Shown piece after piece: positions 37,049 to 49,563 of a DNA stretch of 64,000 nucleotides. Positions within the stretch are counted from its first letter, which is position 1. Each line of letters begins with the position of its first letter. Location of the stretch: assembly GCA_001630475.1 (NCBI GenBank), contig KV419411.1, positions 406,010-470,009 on the forward strand, in the 5' to 3' direction. The position numbers and the translations under genes are program-made. This stretch comes from Sistotremastrum niveocremeum HHB9708. Its lineage: Eukaryota > Basidiomycota > Agaricomycetes > Sistotremastrales > Sistotremastraceae. The notes beneath the pieces are model-generated. The model ran no database searches. It was given only the letters and a program-made list of their open reading frames with translations, and was not told the origin of the DNA.

Positions 37049-37433
37049 GAACTAAAACGGGTAGTCAAACCGATCTTCAAGGCCCGAAATGTAGCACGAT
37101 TTCAACCTGCAGTTCTTACTGTCTATCATTAATATCTCCTTCGCTATTCGATGAGTGTGAGCGCGCCTTGTCATCTGTTGACCTCCGTGAGCTGCGAGAA
37201 GAAGTGACGGATTCGGTCCCCTCGAATTGCACCAAACGACCACCACCACCACCACCAGGAACGAATTGGAGTGGGCGTGACGTCACCGCTGAGTTTCAAT
37301 TCTTTGCCGCTTTGGGCTTTGCTATTGAGTTGAAGATCAAGTCTCGAGTTTCTCATCGCAGTTCACCTAACGATGTCCTTAAAATTCTCACACTGAACAT
37401 GAAGACACTATGCCTATACCAAAGTCAATGTCC
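37049..37433. other. Convergent spacer between Y2 and W
   Basis: Contains a short CAC microsatellite near 37240-37257. No supported gene. Confidence 0.4.
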
Positions 37434-39814
37434 TCAAGACGAGAATTCTCCCCTAAACCAAGAGCCGTGATCACAACACATCTCTCTCAGCTGCGAGTCT
37501 TTGTGCTGATAATAGAGTCTAATACTTCTGCCCCTGTCCAACGTAGTGACAACAAATTGATTACCGAGCTGCAGTGTCCCGATGGGTTGTTGGAGATATC
37601 TCCAACCTACTTTGGTCTGTTGCATTCCGACCATTTTGTCATTCTGACTTCGCCAGTAGACTTGTACATCAAGTCCGCCCCAGTACTCCCAATGCACGAC
37701 TCTGATTGGAGCACAGCCAACGGTCTTCCCGCCATCAAAATAACCTAATAAAACAACACAGACAAAGGTTATAATATCAGCGAATCCGACAATATAGCAG
37801 AATGATCGCTCCTGACCTGGGCTCCATATATTCCCTTTTGATCGATATTCTCTGATGGTGAGGTCTTCGGCTTGATAATACAGGCGAATATCATGGCCTG
37901 TATGATGTGTTATGGCTGCCAGACTCGTGCCTCGAAGGGCAGTCGGGAGGTCGTCCCAGCACGAGGACCAAGAGCTTGTGGAACCGTCCCACCGGTATTC
38001 TCGAATGACATTTGAACCCGCCTCTGATATCGAAATTTAAATTGCGGAGTCATAGAATAGTCGGCGATGATACCTTGAAGGTAGATACGAATATATATTT
38101 TGCCAGCCTCTCCAACATGGCAGATAGCCGCGATGGAAGTTCTGGGATCTGCCTTGATCCCTAGATCACCCAGTCGCCCCCGATACCACGACGCGTTGGT
38201 ATCAGTAGAATATTCTTGAACGATATATTTTTCGTCAAGGTGGTAAACGCGGATCTATCAGAGAAGTCAGCCATGCAGGCCCAATATAATCACTATATGG
38301 CTGACGCATTTGCCTTCATTCCACGAAACAGCAGCAAGAGGAGTAAACAATACAGCATTGAATACTGGAGGGAATCCATCGGTCCACGTCCCGTAGTAAT
38401 GTTGATACTGGAGAACACGTCCGTCACGTCTTTGACAAAAGACGCTTATATCCCATCCTCTGCCATGAACGACAGCCAATGCAGTCCCGGGGAGGATGTG
38501 ATGAACATCATTGATGGAAATAGGATGTAACCATAATCCACTCGTTTCGCATTCGAGTATTGTCGATCGAGAATTCCAGTCGGTGGTGAATCTCCGCAGA
38601 TTACGACTTGTGATTTGCTGCCGTCTTTCATTGTCGAAGGTGAACAACGGTGCAAAGTTTTGATTCGACCTTGCTGATGCCATCAAGGGGACATGTTTCA
38701 GGGCCGTATAGTTATTTGGAGATTTTGATGGCAGCCGTTTTGTCCGATATGCTGCATAGATCTCGTCGGCCGAGCTTTGCAGCGCTCTCACACAATGCAA
38801 GAGGTTCTCCTCGTTTTCGGAGTCTACTGTCCTTCTGTTGCCGTAGACTTTCCACGAGTGCTTTCCACGGGACGTCACCGATAGCCCGATAGCATTGTCC
38901 TCGTCTTGCATAAACTGCGAGATGGTCAGGAATTTAGTCAAGACAAAACCCCTCGGACAAACCTTAGCACAAACGTCTGCCGCGATGTTATTGTCAAGAT
39001 GAAGAAGGCGACGTGGAGTACGCAGGAAGCCCGCAGAAAAGCAGGACACGAGAAAGCGGTCCGCGAAAGCATTCATGGCATATGCTCCTTCCAAATCATC
39101 ATTGATAGCTTTCGAAATCGCAACCGAGTGCCCGGTCCTATATGCGATGAGAGCATCCTCTCCGAAACAGTCCCAATTCATCCGAGCAAGCTCGACATAA
39201 CCAGGAATATCTTTCCGACCAGAAGTGATCGACGCCAGCTCGGAGCTAAGATCAGGAAGTCTGGAGTAAACGAACGATGGATTTTGATGATTGTCAAGAG
39301 CTTCATTCACTTCATCAATCTCCTTCTGTAATACGTCCAAGATATCCATAGCTTCCGATAATCGATGAGGTTCACCGTTGGCAAGCGTGTTGAATGCGGC
39401 TATGAATCGTTCTCCGCGAGCTTCTTCGGTGGCACCGTCGCTGATAGGCTCGTAAGTGCCATAGAAGTCTCTTGCGAGACTAATGATTTGGCCGTATGTC
39501 AGAAGTAGGTCTTTCCTCAGTCGGAGTGTATGATAGGATGCGGCCACGTTCTTGCCATTTGCGAGAGTCAGCGTAATCGCGTCGCCGATGAAGCTGTACG
39601 GCAGATATTTGAAACCTATATTCAAATTATTATGAACGTGTCGATGCATCATAGATGAGACATTACCTAGCTTGTCAGATTTGAGCGGTAGATTAGGATT
39701 CTTGACCGGGATCGTTTTACAGCCAGAGACGAGATGACGCTCATGAAGCTCGAGTTCAATTTGCGGTCTGGCTTGGGGAGCGATGTCGAGGACTGATGAT
39801 GTTTCAGAAGACAT
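37434..39814 (-). CDS. W: helical enzyme-like domain fused to a fucose-lectin-like propeller
   Basis: Six exons (39814..39667, 39615..38963, 38914..38306, 38254..38074, 38023..37817, 37744..37434) give 702 residues. The C-terminal 300 or so carry repeated blades of the fungal fucose-specific lectin type: IRVYHLDEKYIVQEYS, IYIRIYLQ, IRLYYQAEDLTIREY, VQVYWRSQND and IRLYYQHKDSQLREM, with Trp in each blade. The N-terminal 350 residues are helical, with LTYGQIISLARDFYG, AYAMNAFADRFLVSCFSAG and MQDEDNAIGLSVTSRG. From memory these recall a bacterial and fungal phospholipase-like family, which I hold loosely. The first two introns (51 and 48 bp) are multiples of three without stops. No signal peptide: a cytosolic lectin-armed protein, as fungal defence lectins often are. 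The spliced frame is complete. Confidence 0.75.
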
Positions 39815-40177
39815 GGTACCGTGGTAGTGAATGAAGAGTCATCGTCTATTGCGCAGCTCGTTCAAGTCAATGATCAGATACAAGCAAGTGGTGGGACAAC
39901 TGAATTATTAGCGCCGAAAGCTTGAGAATGGAATTGATATCAGTACAATGTTTAAAGGAAGGTGTGAGTGTTAAATCATCTAGCTAGTCAAAACAAAGGT
40001 ATGAAGCAAACGAGAACACAGAACATTGAAACAAGAGAACAAAACAGGATATCCAAAAACATAGGTATCTTCACAAAACCCCACAAAAACCGACAGATCC
40101 TTCCTGCCTCTGTAAATCAATAGGTGACTGGTATATCCCAAGATAAGGATCCCAAGACACAAGAAAGATTGAGTAGA

Positions 40178-42563
40178 TCATCGTTGATACGCCTGTCCGT
40201 ACATCGTCTCAGTCAAGTCGTTCCAGGCGCAACAGAGAAAGAACGTACAGCATATATTTTCCTCGCCATATTCGTCTTTTGAAGATAATGTATCATGCGA
40301 ATGAAATCAGACCACAAGAGTAGAGGTACAATCACCGCCATCAGCGGTATCGCGATCTCCCAGAAACTGGTGCCGAATCAGGTTTATTAGATAAAGGAGC
40401 AGATGAGAGGAGAGGACGTACAAGAGATCGCTATGGAGTTGAACGCCGTCGAAGTTGACGAAGTTCTGGCCGAAGTAGCCTGTAAGGAGTGTGAGCGGTA
40501 GACAGATGATAGTCACTATCGTAAATCGACGCCTGTAAGAATGACATGGTGAGCTTCACGCCGGTCCACTGACAACAACTGTCGGCTTACATGACTTGAT
40601 TCATCTGGAACGAAGCCAACTGCGATAACATAATGAGCTCCCAGCTCGACAAGAATAAACAGTGAAAGACCTACATTGAACGAATATCCAATCAGATTCT
40701 CTGCAATAGCGCTGAACATATCCACACTACTCAAGATCTGTTCCATATGATCATGTACATCCGCCAAATACACTTTAGTCTTATGACTCATATATCCCTG
40801 GATCTTCGCTGTAGGGGTGTTATCGGATGGATCGGAGTCGACTAGAGCTATACAGCGGTCCAGATCGTAGCGGCGCAGACCGTAGATTAGGGTTTTGAGA
40901 GGTTCGAGAGTACGTTTGTGTAAGATAAGGTCGCCGGAGAGAATGTGCACTGTGTGGAGATAGCTTTGAGCGGACGTGAATGGAGTGAGAGAAGGGACAC
41001 GCACATTGTCTGACTGAGGACATCTTCGGTCGGAGCAGAACTTGTCTTTCGAGTTTGAGAATCTTCTCGTGATAGACTTCCATTACTTCCAGTGCATTGT
41101 CGACAACTGGCACAAGTGAGTCAAATGCCAAGTCAGATATTATTTCGAATATTATACCTAGATCGAGCATTGCGTGGATGAGAAGGGAGGCATCGGATGT
41201 CTTTCGAAGGACTGTATCCTTTTGTTGCAGTCGTAACAAGATAGGAGCTGTGAAATCGATGTTCGGATCATCAAAGAACGAGATGATTGTTCCTGTCGGG
41301 CGTCAGTTAGCTCGTTGCGCTTGATCAGAGAACATACCATCACGTGCGTAGAAGATACAAAGATTCTTCAACAAGACATTGACTCGTTCGCCTTCCTTCA
41401 ATTTCTCCACAGCCTTGACTTCAGCTCTTCGCGTCCGGTCCGCCTATGTGCACAATCAGACGCCGATTTTGAAAAAGGAGTCAAAGACAGTGCACACCTT
41501 CCATGTTCTCTGCAAAGGACTCGGGACGTTCCTCGTAATCCTCGGCTGAGAAGGAGTCTCCGGATCTCCCAACCCGCTCCTCCCACTCCTCGCAGTACCT
41601 TTCCTCTTCCGAATCGAGCTCCAACTCAAACTCAGTCCATTGCCGCTCCCTTCATCCTCCTTCTCGCCCTTATCGAATTCAGTATCGTCGTCGGATCCTA
41701 TGTTCGTTGGGGAGGCGCACCGCGCGTCATCGATTGGAGGCAGGATTGATTCGGGTTGAAGTGCTGAATCAACAGTCTCGTCGTCGCCCTTGATGTGCGT
41801 GAGGATACGGAGGAAGAGCCATTGAGCGTAGTAGTCTGCTTTGGAACGGCCTTGAGCATGCTGGTGAAGCACGTCTTCGACAGCGAGAGGATGCAGATCT
41901 GTTGATACGCTACCATTAAAATGAAGTAAAAAAAAAGTGACATAGAGACTGACCATATCGCAGTTGAAGATCGCTGACGACATCATACGAGATACCTCCA
42001 ACGCTAATCCATCTGACCTTTGCCCAAGAAGGTCTCTTGATGCCTTCGTCCGACGCAAGCCATCGCCTCAATCCGTCATTGTCTAAGTCCTTATTCTTGA
42101 CCGTGACGGCGCTGTAATCGATGATTTGAATATTACAACGGGCTCTGACATGGCCATATAACAATCCAGCAGAACTTCGCCGCGCATCGACACCAGGCTC
42201 AGCACCGGCAAGACCATGACTCAAGGCACGAGATGTGCGATGCAGCTGCATGACCCTTAATACCGAAGCCCTAAAGCGAGCCGTAGCAGCGCCAGGTGTC
42301 GCTGCTGGACGTTGAGGATTAGTCAACGTATCTCCTGCGAAAGGGGCCGGCTCTAGGGCAATAGTGATGCCTCCAGGACCTGTAGTATTTGACTTTGCTG
42401 GCTGCTGAACATTCGATGGTCCACGTGTTTGAGTGTCGGGAGGTACGAGGACGTCTGACGCGCCAACAGGCACTGTTGCAGAGATAGGAGAGGAAGGTCC
42501 TACTTCGCCCTCATCAGAGGTGAGTGATTCGCCTTCAGAGTCGCTGTAATTGCTCTTTGGCAT
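40178..42563 (-). CDS. CorA-type divalent metal transporter B (GQN type)
   Basis: Ten exons (42563..41954, 41898..41498, 41443..41338, 41292..41158, 41106..41005, 40949..40675, 40619..40591, 40532..40422, 40366..40249, 40192..40178) give 633 residues. Start [18 protein letters not shown], then a disordered Pro/Thr region, [57 protein letters not shown]1 [23 protein letters not shown]2 [18 protein letters not shown] and the end YAYQR. The family hallmark after TM1 is GMN; here it is GQN, shared with copy C. The intron that splits GYF from this motif in A and C is absent in B. The gene is head-to-head with copy C. Metal specificity may differ from A. Confidence 0.9.
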
Positions 42564-43326
42564 CGTCGACGATACGACAATGGTGGTGGTGGTCGTTAGG
42601 TAGGATAAGAAGCAATCAAAAGGAGCCCTCAAGCGTTATGAGCGCGGCTGTAAATAGATCTCAGATCTCTGATGCCTGGCTGTGTTCGAGAAGTTCAGGC
42701 ATGCACGCCTCATGCCCTCGTCGAAGCCAAGTTGAGCGAATCACGTCGGTCTGGTGTGTTCTGTCGGAAAATCGTGTTTAAGGAGACCGTCGTGTTGGAA
42801 GGCCGGGTTAGCGCCCGGTTAACTTCTAGATGAGAGCTCCAAAAAGGAAAGAGATCTCGGCTTCGGAGTTTGAAAAGGTTAATTTCAGTCTCCGAGCCGA
42901 TCCGCGAAGGGATTTACCGATTGCCTCTTTCTCATGCCCAGAAGCGACGAGAGCCCGTTTCTGCATCTAATCCGTTCTGTTAATGCACAAGGTAATGTTT
43001 CTCTCTCTGTCGTCGTCTGTGATTATTCCTTGAATTATTTTGTATGCTCAATATTTCTCAAGACGCTGCCCTGATTTCATGACCGGCTCCGTCCTCGCTC
43101 GCACAGCAGGTTATGTCAACAGCGACCTGGTCTCACGGACAATCCATCTCCTGAGATGCAACAATGATACCATGCTGGGAACAGGTGCATACCCTGCGTG
43201 ATTCCATGAATGTACCCATCATGCCACCAGCCGCTCAAGAAGCAGTTCTATTCCCAGCCAGGCCCCGACTTTCAAAACGCCCCTCTCTAGTGCCCTATCT
43301 TATCGCGATGTTCTCTTCCAACCATC
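42564..43326. promoter_or_regulatory. Divergent promoter region of CorA-type B and C
   Basis: 763 bp between two outward-facing paralogue starts. It contains a short inverted word (gccgggtt ... gcgcccggttaac) near 42802-42825 and no coding frame of note. Shared regulation of the two transporters is likely but not shown. Confidence 0.5.
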
Positions 43327-45754
43327 ATGCCCAGGACCAACTACAGTGACGCAGACGAGGTATCTGTGGCATCAGATGAGGTGGCTGTAGGACCATCATC
43401 TCCGACCTCGCCGACCTCGCCGACCTCGCCAATATTCCCACCCTATCCCGCACCTGTCACTACGCTAACACGTGGTGACGACGATGCCCAACATACTGGA
43501 GCGAGGAAAGGCCACACGGGCGGTCCCGTCGTTATTGACATCTCTACGTCTCCATCACCCGGAGATACGCTAGTCAATGTCCAACGTCCACCAAGCGCTG
43601 CAGTAGTGCGATTTCGACGCGTGGTGGATAAGGTCATCGATTTGAGACGTACATCTCATGCCTTCGCTCGTGGACTTGCAGGAGCGGAACCAGGGATCGA
43701 TACTCGCCGAAGTTCCACCAACCTCCTATATGGACATATCAAAGAGCGGTGCAATATTCAAGTGACTGATTATGGCGCTGTCAACATCAGCATGAAGGAC
43801 ATGGATAACGAGGGGTTGAGGGCATGGCTTGGATCCGACGGCGTGAAGAGGCCGAGCTGGTGCAAGGTGCGGTGGATCAGCGTCGGTGGTATTTCGTACG
43901 ACGTGATTCGTGACCTACAACTTCAGTTTGGTGCGTTATCCTACGCATATATGATGGAAAGATGAACATATACTGACTCCGATTCTCAATAGATCTGCAT
44001 CCGCTCGCTATCGAAGATGTCCTGCATCAACATCCCGACGGCCGAGCCAAGGCGGACTACTATTCACGCTGGCTCTTTGTTCGTATCCTCGCACATCTCA
44101 AAGGAGACGACGATTCTCCAAATATTCCAGCTCCCGAATCTATCATCCCCAGCCCGAAGAACATCCGAAGTGCGTCTCCTCGGCCCATTGACTCGGACGA
44201 TGGGAAGGAAACGGAAGTTGAAAGTCAGGGCAGTGACTGGTTCCCGCTGAGAAAGCGTAAGGGAGTTTCGAGCAGTAGCAGCGGAAAAGGCGGATTAGGA
44301 GATCCCGAATTCTTGAAACCGAAGCCGGTCCAGCGAATCCCTACACCGCTCAGAAGTATCATCAAGGTACAGCCGAGTGCACCTTCGTCTTCTCTGATCT
44401 TCTTGCTGACAAAAAATATTGTAAGGCTGATCGTACTAGGAAAGCGCATATCAAGGCTATTGAGAAGCTGAAAGAAGGGAAACGAGTGAACGTCTTGTTG
44501 AAGAATCTTTGCATTTTCTGTGATCACGAAGGTTCGTCCAGTGTTCTGCCATGTTGTGATCGTTGAGTTGTTCATACGTGCGCAACAGGGACAATCATCA
44601 CTTTTTTCGCGGATCCCAATATCGACTTCACAGCTCCGATCCTTCTTCGTCTTCAGCAGAAAGATTCACTCATCCGCAAAACCTGTGATTCGTCGCTACT
44701 TATCCATGCGATGCTCGATTTAGGTAAATAATGCGACTATAGTCCCAAAATACAAGCCAGAACTGACGTTGCGTAGTGGTGGATAACGCGTTGGAAGTGA
44801 TGGAAACGTACCACGAGCAAATCGTCAAACTCGAACGTCAGGTCCTTCTTCAACCTGAGATGTCTACCGTCAGACGCCGTACGTGGTCTCAGTACCTCCT
44901 CTGCTTTACTATGCTGATATAGTGTCCGATAAAGTCCACATCCTCTCCGGCGATCTCATTCTCCACAAAAGAACTCTCGAACCCCTCAAAGCCCTAATAT
45001 ACTCTCTTCGCCGGTACGACCTAGATCGATGCATGGCTCTTGTCGAATCCGATCCTTTCGATCATACACCTCGAGATAAAGTGAAAGGATTCATGAGCCA
45101 TAAGACGAAAGTGTACCTCGCGGATGTGCATGATCATATGGAACAGATCTTGAGCAATGCGGATATGTTTAGCGCTATGGCGGAGAATCTGATTGGGTAT
45201 AGCTTTAATGTGCGTCTTTTCTTCGTCTAAGGAGGAAGATGACTGATCACTGATGCTTTGCTTGTAGCTATCCTCATTTCAGATGAATCAGGTCATGTGA
45301 GCGCCTCGTCATCGAAATCGCTGTTCGGCAGTTCATATCATCTCTAGGCGACGGTTTACAATTGTAACCATTATATGTCTACCATTAACATTTTTGACTG
45401 GTTATTTCGTACGCGACCTTCATCTATGCAAAAGACGTGATACTCACTCTCCTGCAGGGCCAAAACTTCGCGTTCTTCGAAGGCAAAGAACATAGCGATC
45501 TCTTGTACGCGTCTCCGCACCCTTTAATTATGCATCTCGATATGTAATGACAGTTTTCAGCTTCTGGGAAATTGCAATCCCTGTCCTGGCATTCATCATT
45601 GCTATACTCCTGTACTCCGATTTTATCAGGATGATCCACTACATTCGGAAGACGAGTATGACGGAGAGGATCGCTGCGGTATGTTTTGTATGATTAGTTC
45701 GCCCTGCGATGATGAAGCTAATTGGTCGATGTGTAGGCTTATCAAAGGCATTGA
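43327..45754 (+). CDS. CorA-type divalent metal transporter C (GQN type)
   Basis: Eleven exons (43327..43930, 43993..44366, 44426..44531, 44589..44723, 44777..44878, 44935..45209, 45268..45296, 45348..45408, 45458..45504, 45561..45678, 45737..45754) give 622 residues. Start MPRTNYSDADEVSVASDE, then a Ser/Pro/Thr repeat, [60 protein letters not shown]1 [23 protein letters not shown]2 FWEIAIPVLAFIIAILLY and the end AYQRH. Exons of 106, 135, 102, 275, 29 and 118 bp equal those of copy B. Acceptors at 44934 and 45560 were preferred over nearby alternatives because they restore residues shared by A and B. The motif after TM1 is GQN, as in B. Confidence 0.9.
43402..43428 (+). repeat. Three 9-bp tandem units inside transporter C
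   Basis: ccgacctcg repeated three times, coding SPT repeats in the disordered N-terminus. Likely variable between strains. Confidence 0.7.
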
Positions 45755-46054
45755 GTGCACAGGGTGATATGGAGTACTATCTTCGGTTTCTTTGGGTCGC
45801 TCAGAATGGAATTACATCGTCTTATTATGGGTTGCTGGGTATAATTTGTAGCTCTCATTTACCACAAGGTTTATATACGTACATTCATAGTGAAGCCTGA
45901 GTGAGCACCAGTAATACTACCAAAGGGAAAATGCCGTACTCAGCGGCGAAGAAGCACGTCCACATCATCGCCTTGAACGACTTCACCGTACTCGACATCA
46001 TGAACTCGGACGCGAATATTCCAGCTTGCGTGCTGCACGTTTCTATCATTCCTC

Positions 46055-48953
46055 ATGTCTGCTTCCGCTGCCAGTGCTCCAGACAGTCCTGCAGAATCTG
46101 AGGATGTCGCCAGTACGACTTCAAGTTCAACGACCCCCGTGCTGCAGACGGATCTCCTGGTCCCACTTGTTGCCGCCTTGGATAAGCTGAATGTAACGAT
46201 GGAAGGAGTGAAGAGTACTCTGCTGGATCATGGAAAGAAATTCGATGTCTTGACTAAAGATGCATTGAAGAGTATGTCGACAATGTTGCCTCCTCGACCT
46301 TTCTTGACGCGATGGTATAGACGATCAACCATATGACGAAAAAGGGTTGGATGATGAGGCCACATGCACTGCGATATACGAGATAGCAGTGGCAAAGACG
46401 AGAGAGAAAGCAGAGCAGTGGAATGGCGTTATAGATGTGACTTTGATTTTCGTGAGTTCCGCGGTGAAAGAATCAAGCGACGAGAGCTGAAGAGAGCTGT
46501 AGATAGCACTGTTCTCCGCTGTCCTGACTGCATTCCTCATACCAGCGAGTCAGGCGTTATCGCAAACCCCCAACACCTCCGGCAATTCGACCTCATCCTC
46601 GTCAGATCCCCTGCCACTTCCTGCAAGCTCTGACGAAATTGTATGCGCTCTATATTATCTTTCATTGATCACTGCTGTATGCCACTTTCTTCGACGTCTT
46701 CCTTGCACCAGCTGACCAAGTGTCGACAGATCGTAGTAGCCGTACTCTGCGTATTGGGCCGCCAATGGGTGCGCAAGTTGACAACTTTGCCGGACGTCAA
46801 AAGCTGGAAAGCTAGGACGATCTGGCATGTTGAACGCATGCGTCGAGCAGAGTTATGGATTAAAATCCTCATGGAGACCATCTACTGGTCTCTCCTTCTC
46901 TCGATCGGTCTTTTCATCGCTGGGCTATTCTACCAGCTATGGAACTTAGCAACATCTTTTAACGGAACTGCGAGGATCTTGTTGGCAACTTGGGGGCTGG
47001 GGATCGTTCTCGCTTCCGCCATTATATTCACCATGATTGCCACCACTTACCGTGCTGTACGCTATGAAGGCTCGGTCTTCGAAGGGATCCTCAGCAAGAC
47101 AATCGTTGCGGTTGCTGCGCGTTGCGCACCAAAGGAAGTCGATCAAACCGAAGAGCGCAGTAACGAGTGGTGGCTCAAGAGATGGTGGCAATGGCTTACA
47201 CAGCGGCATCCGATCGATCGTCTCCGGAGAGCTTGGATGGGTATCAGAGAACTCGAGTTGAAGAATTTGCAGGCATCGTTAGCGGACCGCTCAAAGAAGG
47301 GATGGGCGTCTTTGCAAGCTCGGATTGGAGCCCTGAGCATCAGCCAGCTCTGGAGGAGGATTCGGGAATGGATTGGAAACCTTCAAGTCAAAGTCGAATC
47401 AGAGTCGCTGGAGAAACTTTCCGCCACATATTTGAGTCTCATCGCTGAAGCAAGCGAACCATCATTACTCGAGCGCGCTGTGGCATCACTCTCATACTCC
47501 ACGTGGGTTCAGTATGGACACTCGAGTGGCTCGTTCAATTTAGTCGAAAGGGCCTACGATCGATTGATGGCTACCGACACGTCGATTCGAGTGCGGGAAA
47601 CAGTGAACATCCAAGTTGCTCGTTTCGCTCCATGGGTTCGGGAGCGGCGCCAGCAGCTCAGGAAAGCGAAGAAAACTCGAAAGGACCTCAAAGCGGACGT
47701 TCTGTTCAGGCAGAAATATCGAGCAGATACACCAGCGAATTCTGAGGCTGCCTTGAAGGGGATTGAAGAAGAAGCTAAGGAAGATGCCGAAGAGGAACGT
47801 CGAATGGTCGCAGTGACCAAGTTCCTTCTCGACCAACGAACTCATCCTATATATCGCGTCTTCACTCCTACAGAGACGAGCTGTGCCGACATTTTGGACC
47901 TCTTGGCGCTCCCTTTTGACGAATGCGTTGCCAACTGTCTGTTCGTCATGGAATCCCCTAGGAAGTTTGGAAACCCTGAACGGATATTCCACAACGCTGT
48001 CAACTACTGCAACTCACTCCTTGAGTCAGATCAGCAATCTGAAGCTACGGCCATTCTTACTCACATCGATCGCCTCTCGATTCTTCGATCCTTGATGCAT
48101 TCTTCAATCTACTATCCCGCCTATCATACCTTCCTTGAATTTGTTGCGGAAGATCGTCCTGAACTCCTGAACGATGTCAATAAAATCGTTAAAGCACGTT
48201 CCGATTGGGGTACAGCTCATCCTGATGGGGTCTTCGACGTCTTCATAGTCCTTGCTGGCGCGTCGTCTGATCTTCCTTACGAAATCGACCGTTCTCCTCT
48301 TATCGAACACTTCTACCGATACCCATCTTCAACTTATTGGGGCAGAGCAACGGACGCGATGATAGCCTACCTCACGCAATACGACATTGCGACTATGTCC
48401 AATCATGCGGCTATCAGCATATTTCTCCAATGCTGCACTGATCCGGACTTTCGAGACCTGGACGGTTGGAAGTGTGTTACGAGCGATGAAACTCGAAAGG
48501 CTGCTCAAGCGCTTTTGACCGGTAAGTAACCCCAATAATTGTTGGCCTTATCCTTGCCTATCTGACCTTCTTTCAGAGCACGAAGATCTTTTCGGTGACG
48601 CTTCACCACCTCGAAGTCCGCGCTCCCTTGTGGTCGAACCAGCCAACTCCTCTCGGCAGTCTCTTTCCGTCTCAACTACCTTTAGTACACGTCCGCGGTC
48701 ATTGCAAGACTCTGACGCATCGTCCGCTCGTTCTCAGCCTGAATCCCAGCCTGAGTACGAAGATCCCCGTGAAGTCGAAGTTCAGCCCAACGTCGATCCG
48801 GACGCCGAAGCTCAAGCTGAGGTGGATCCAAATCCTGAAGCTCATGCACAATCAGATGCGGAACCACCCGGCCGTAGTGCTTCCATTGACGCTCGCCCTC
48901 TATCAAGATCGTCCACTCACATTGAAATGGAAGTAGCAGCAAGTGAAACCTAA
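46055..48953 (+). CDS. DUF6535-type membrane protein 1
   Basis: Five exons (46055..46271, 46321..46451, 46503..46676, 46730..48521, 48577..48953) give 896 residues. The N-terminal part has a predicted helix with VTMEGVKSTLLDHGKKFDVL. The membrane region then follows: EQWNGVIDVTLIFIALFSAV, LYYLSLITA, VVAVLCVLGRQWVRKL, ETIYWSLLLSIGLFIAGLFY and a last helix ending FTMIATTYRAVRYEGS. The long cytosolic part is helical and the tail is acidic with repeated Asp/Glu/Ala/Pro units. The order of helices matches the fungal DUF6535 family as I know it; the role of that family is unknown. Tandem with the next gene. Confidence 0.8.
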
Positions 48954-49563
48954 ATAGCATTAATATTGCGTCAGTATGGAATATTTGCTTTCCCACTTTC
49001 TTCTTATATAGCATCCTGCCGAGATTATATAGCAAACTCAAGGGAATTCACTTGTATACTATCAAGTAGCGAATAGCAGGCTCAGAGAAAACAATATCTG
49101 GCTACGCTCGAATCGCGGCGCGCTGCTAGCGCTAGCGCTGTTTCAAATCTGAACAAGCGCCTCCAGTTCGTTCAGGCCTTGGTTCAGGCTTCAGTTTCGA
49201 CTCACTGAACTACAGTATGGCATACCACTCCATGTCTATCTTCCGGCTCCTATGCTGCAACTACCACTAGCACTCATGCTTCAAATTCCCCGTTGAAGCA
49301 AATTCTGGATATTGTTCTGAGCAGCCGCTGGGTGTCAGCGATAGCTGCGCCGATGCCAGTGCAACTTGGATAATTATGCTATATTAGCCCAGTGCATGAG
49401 AACATCAATGTGCTTTTTCTGATAACCAAGTCTATCGTCGGGGTTGCATAGAGCAAAATCAGGCTCATGGCGTCTAATCACACAGCCTTTTACCCAGGAA
49501 GTGCCTGGTCGTTGGTTTTCACTCGGTCTTCTCGGCCTCTTATCTCTTCCCATCACTGCTACC
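48954..49563. other. Spacer between DUF6535-type genes
   Basis: No gene supported. A small palindromic run (gctagcgctagcgct) sits near 49123-49139. Confidence 0.4.
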
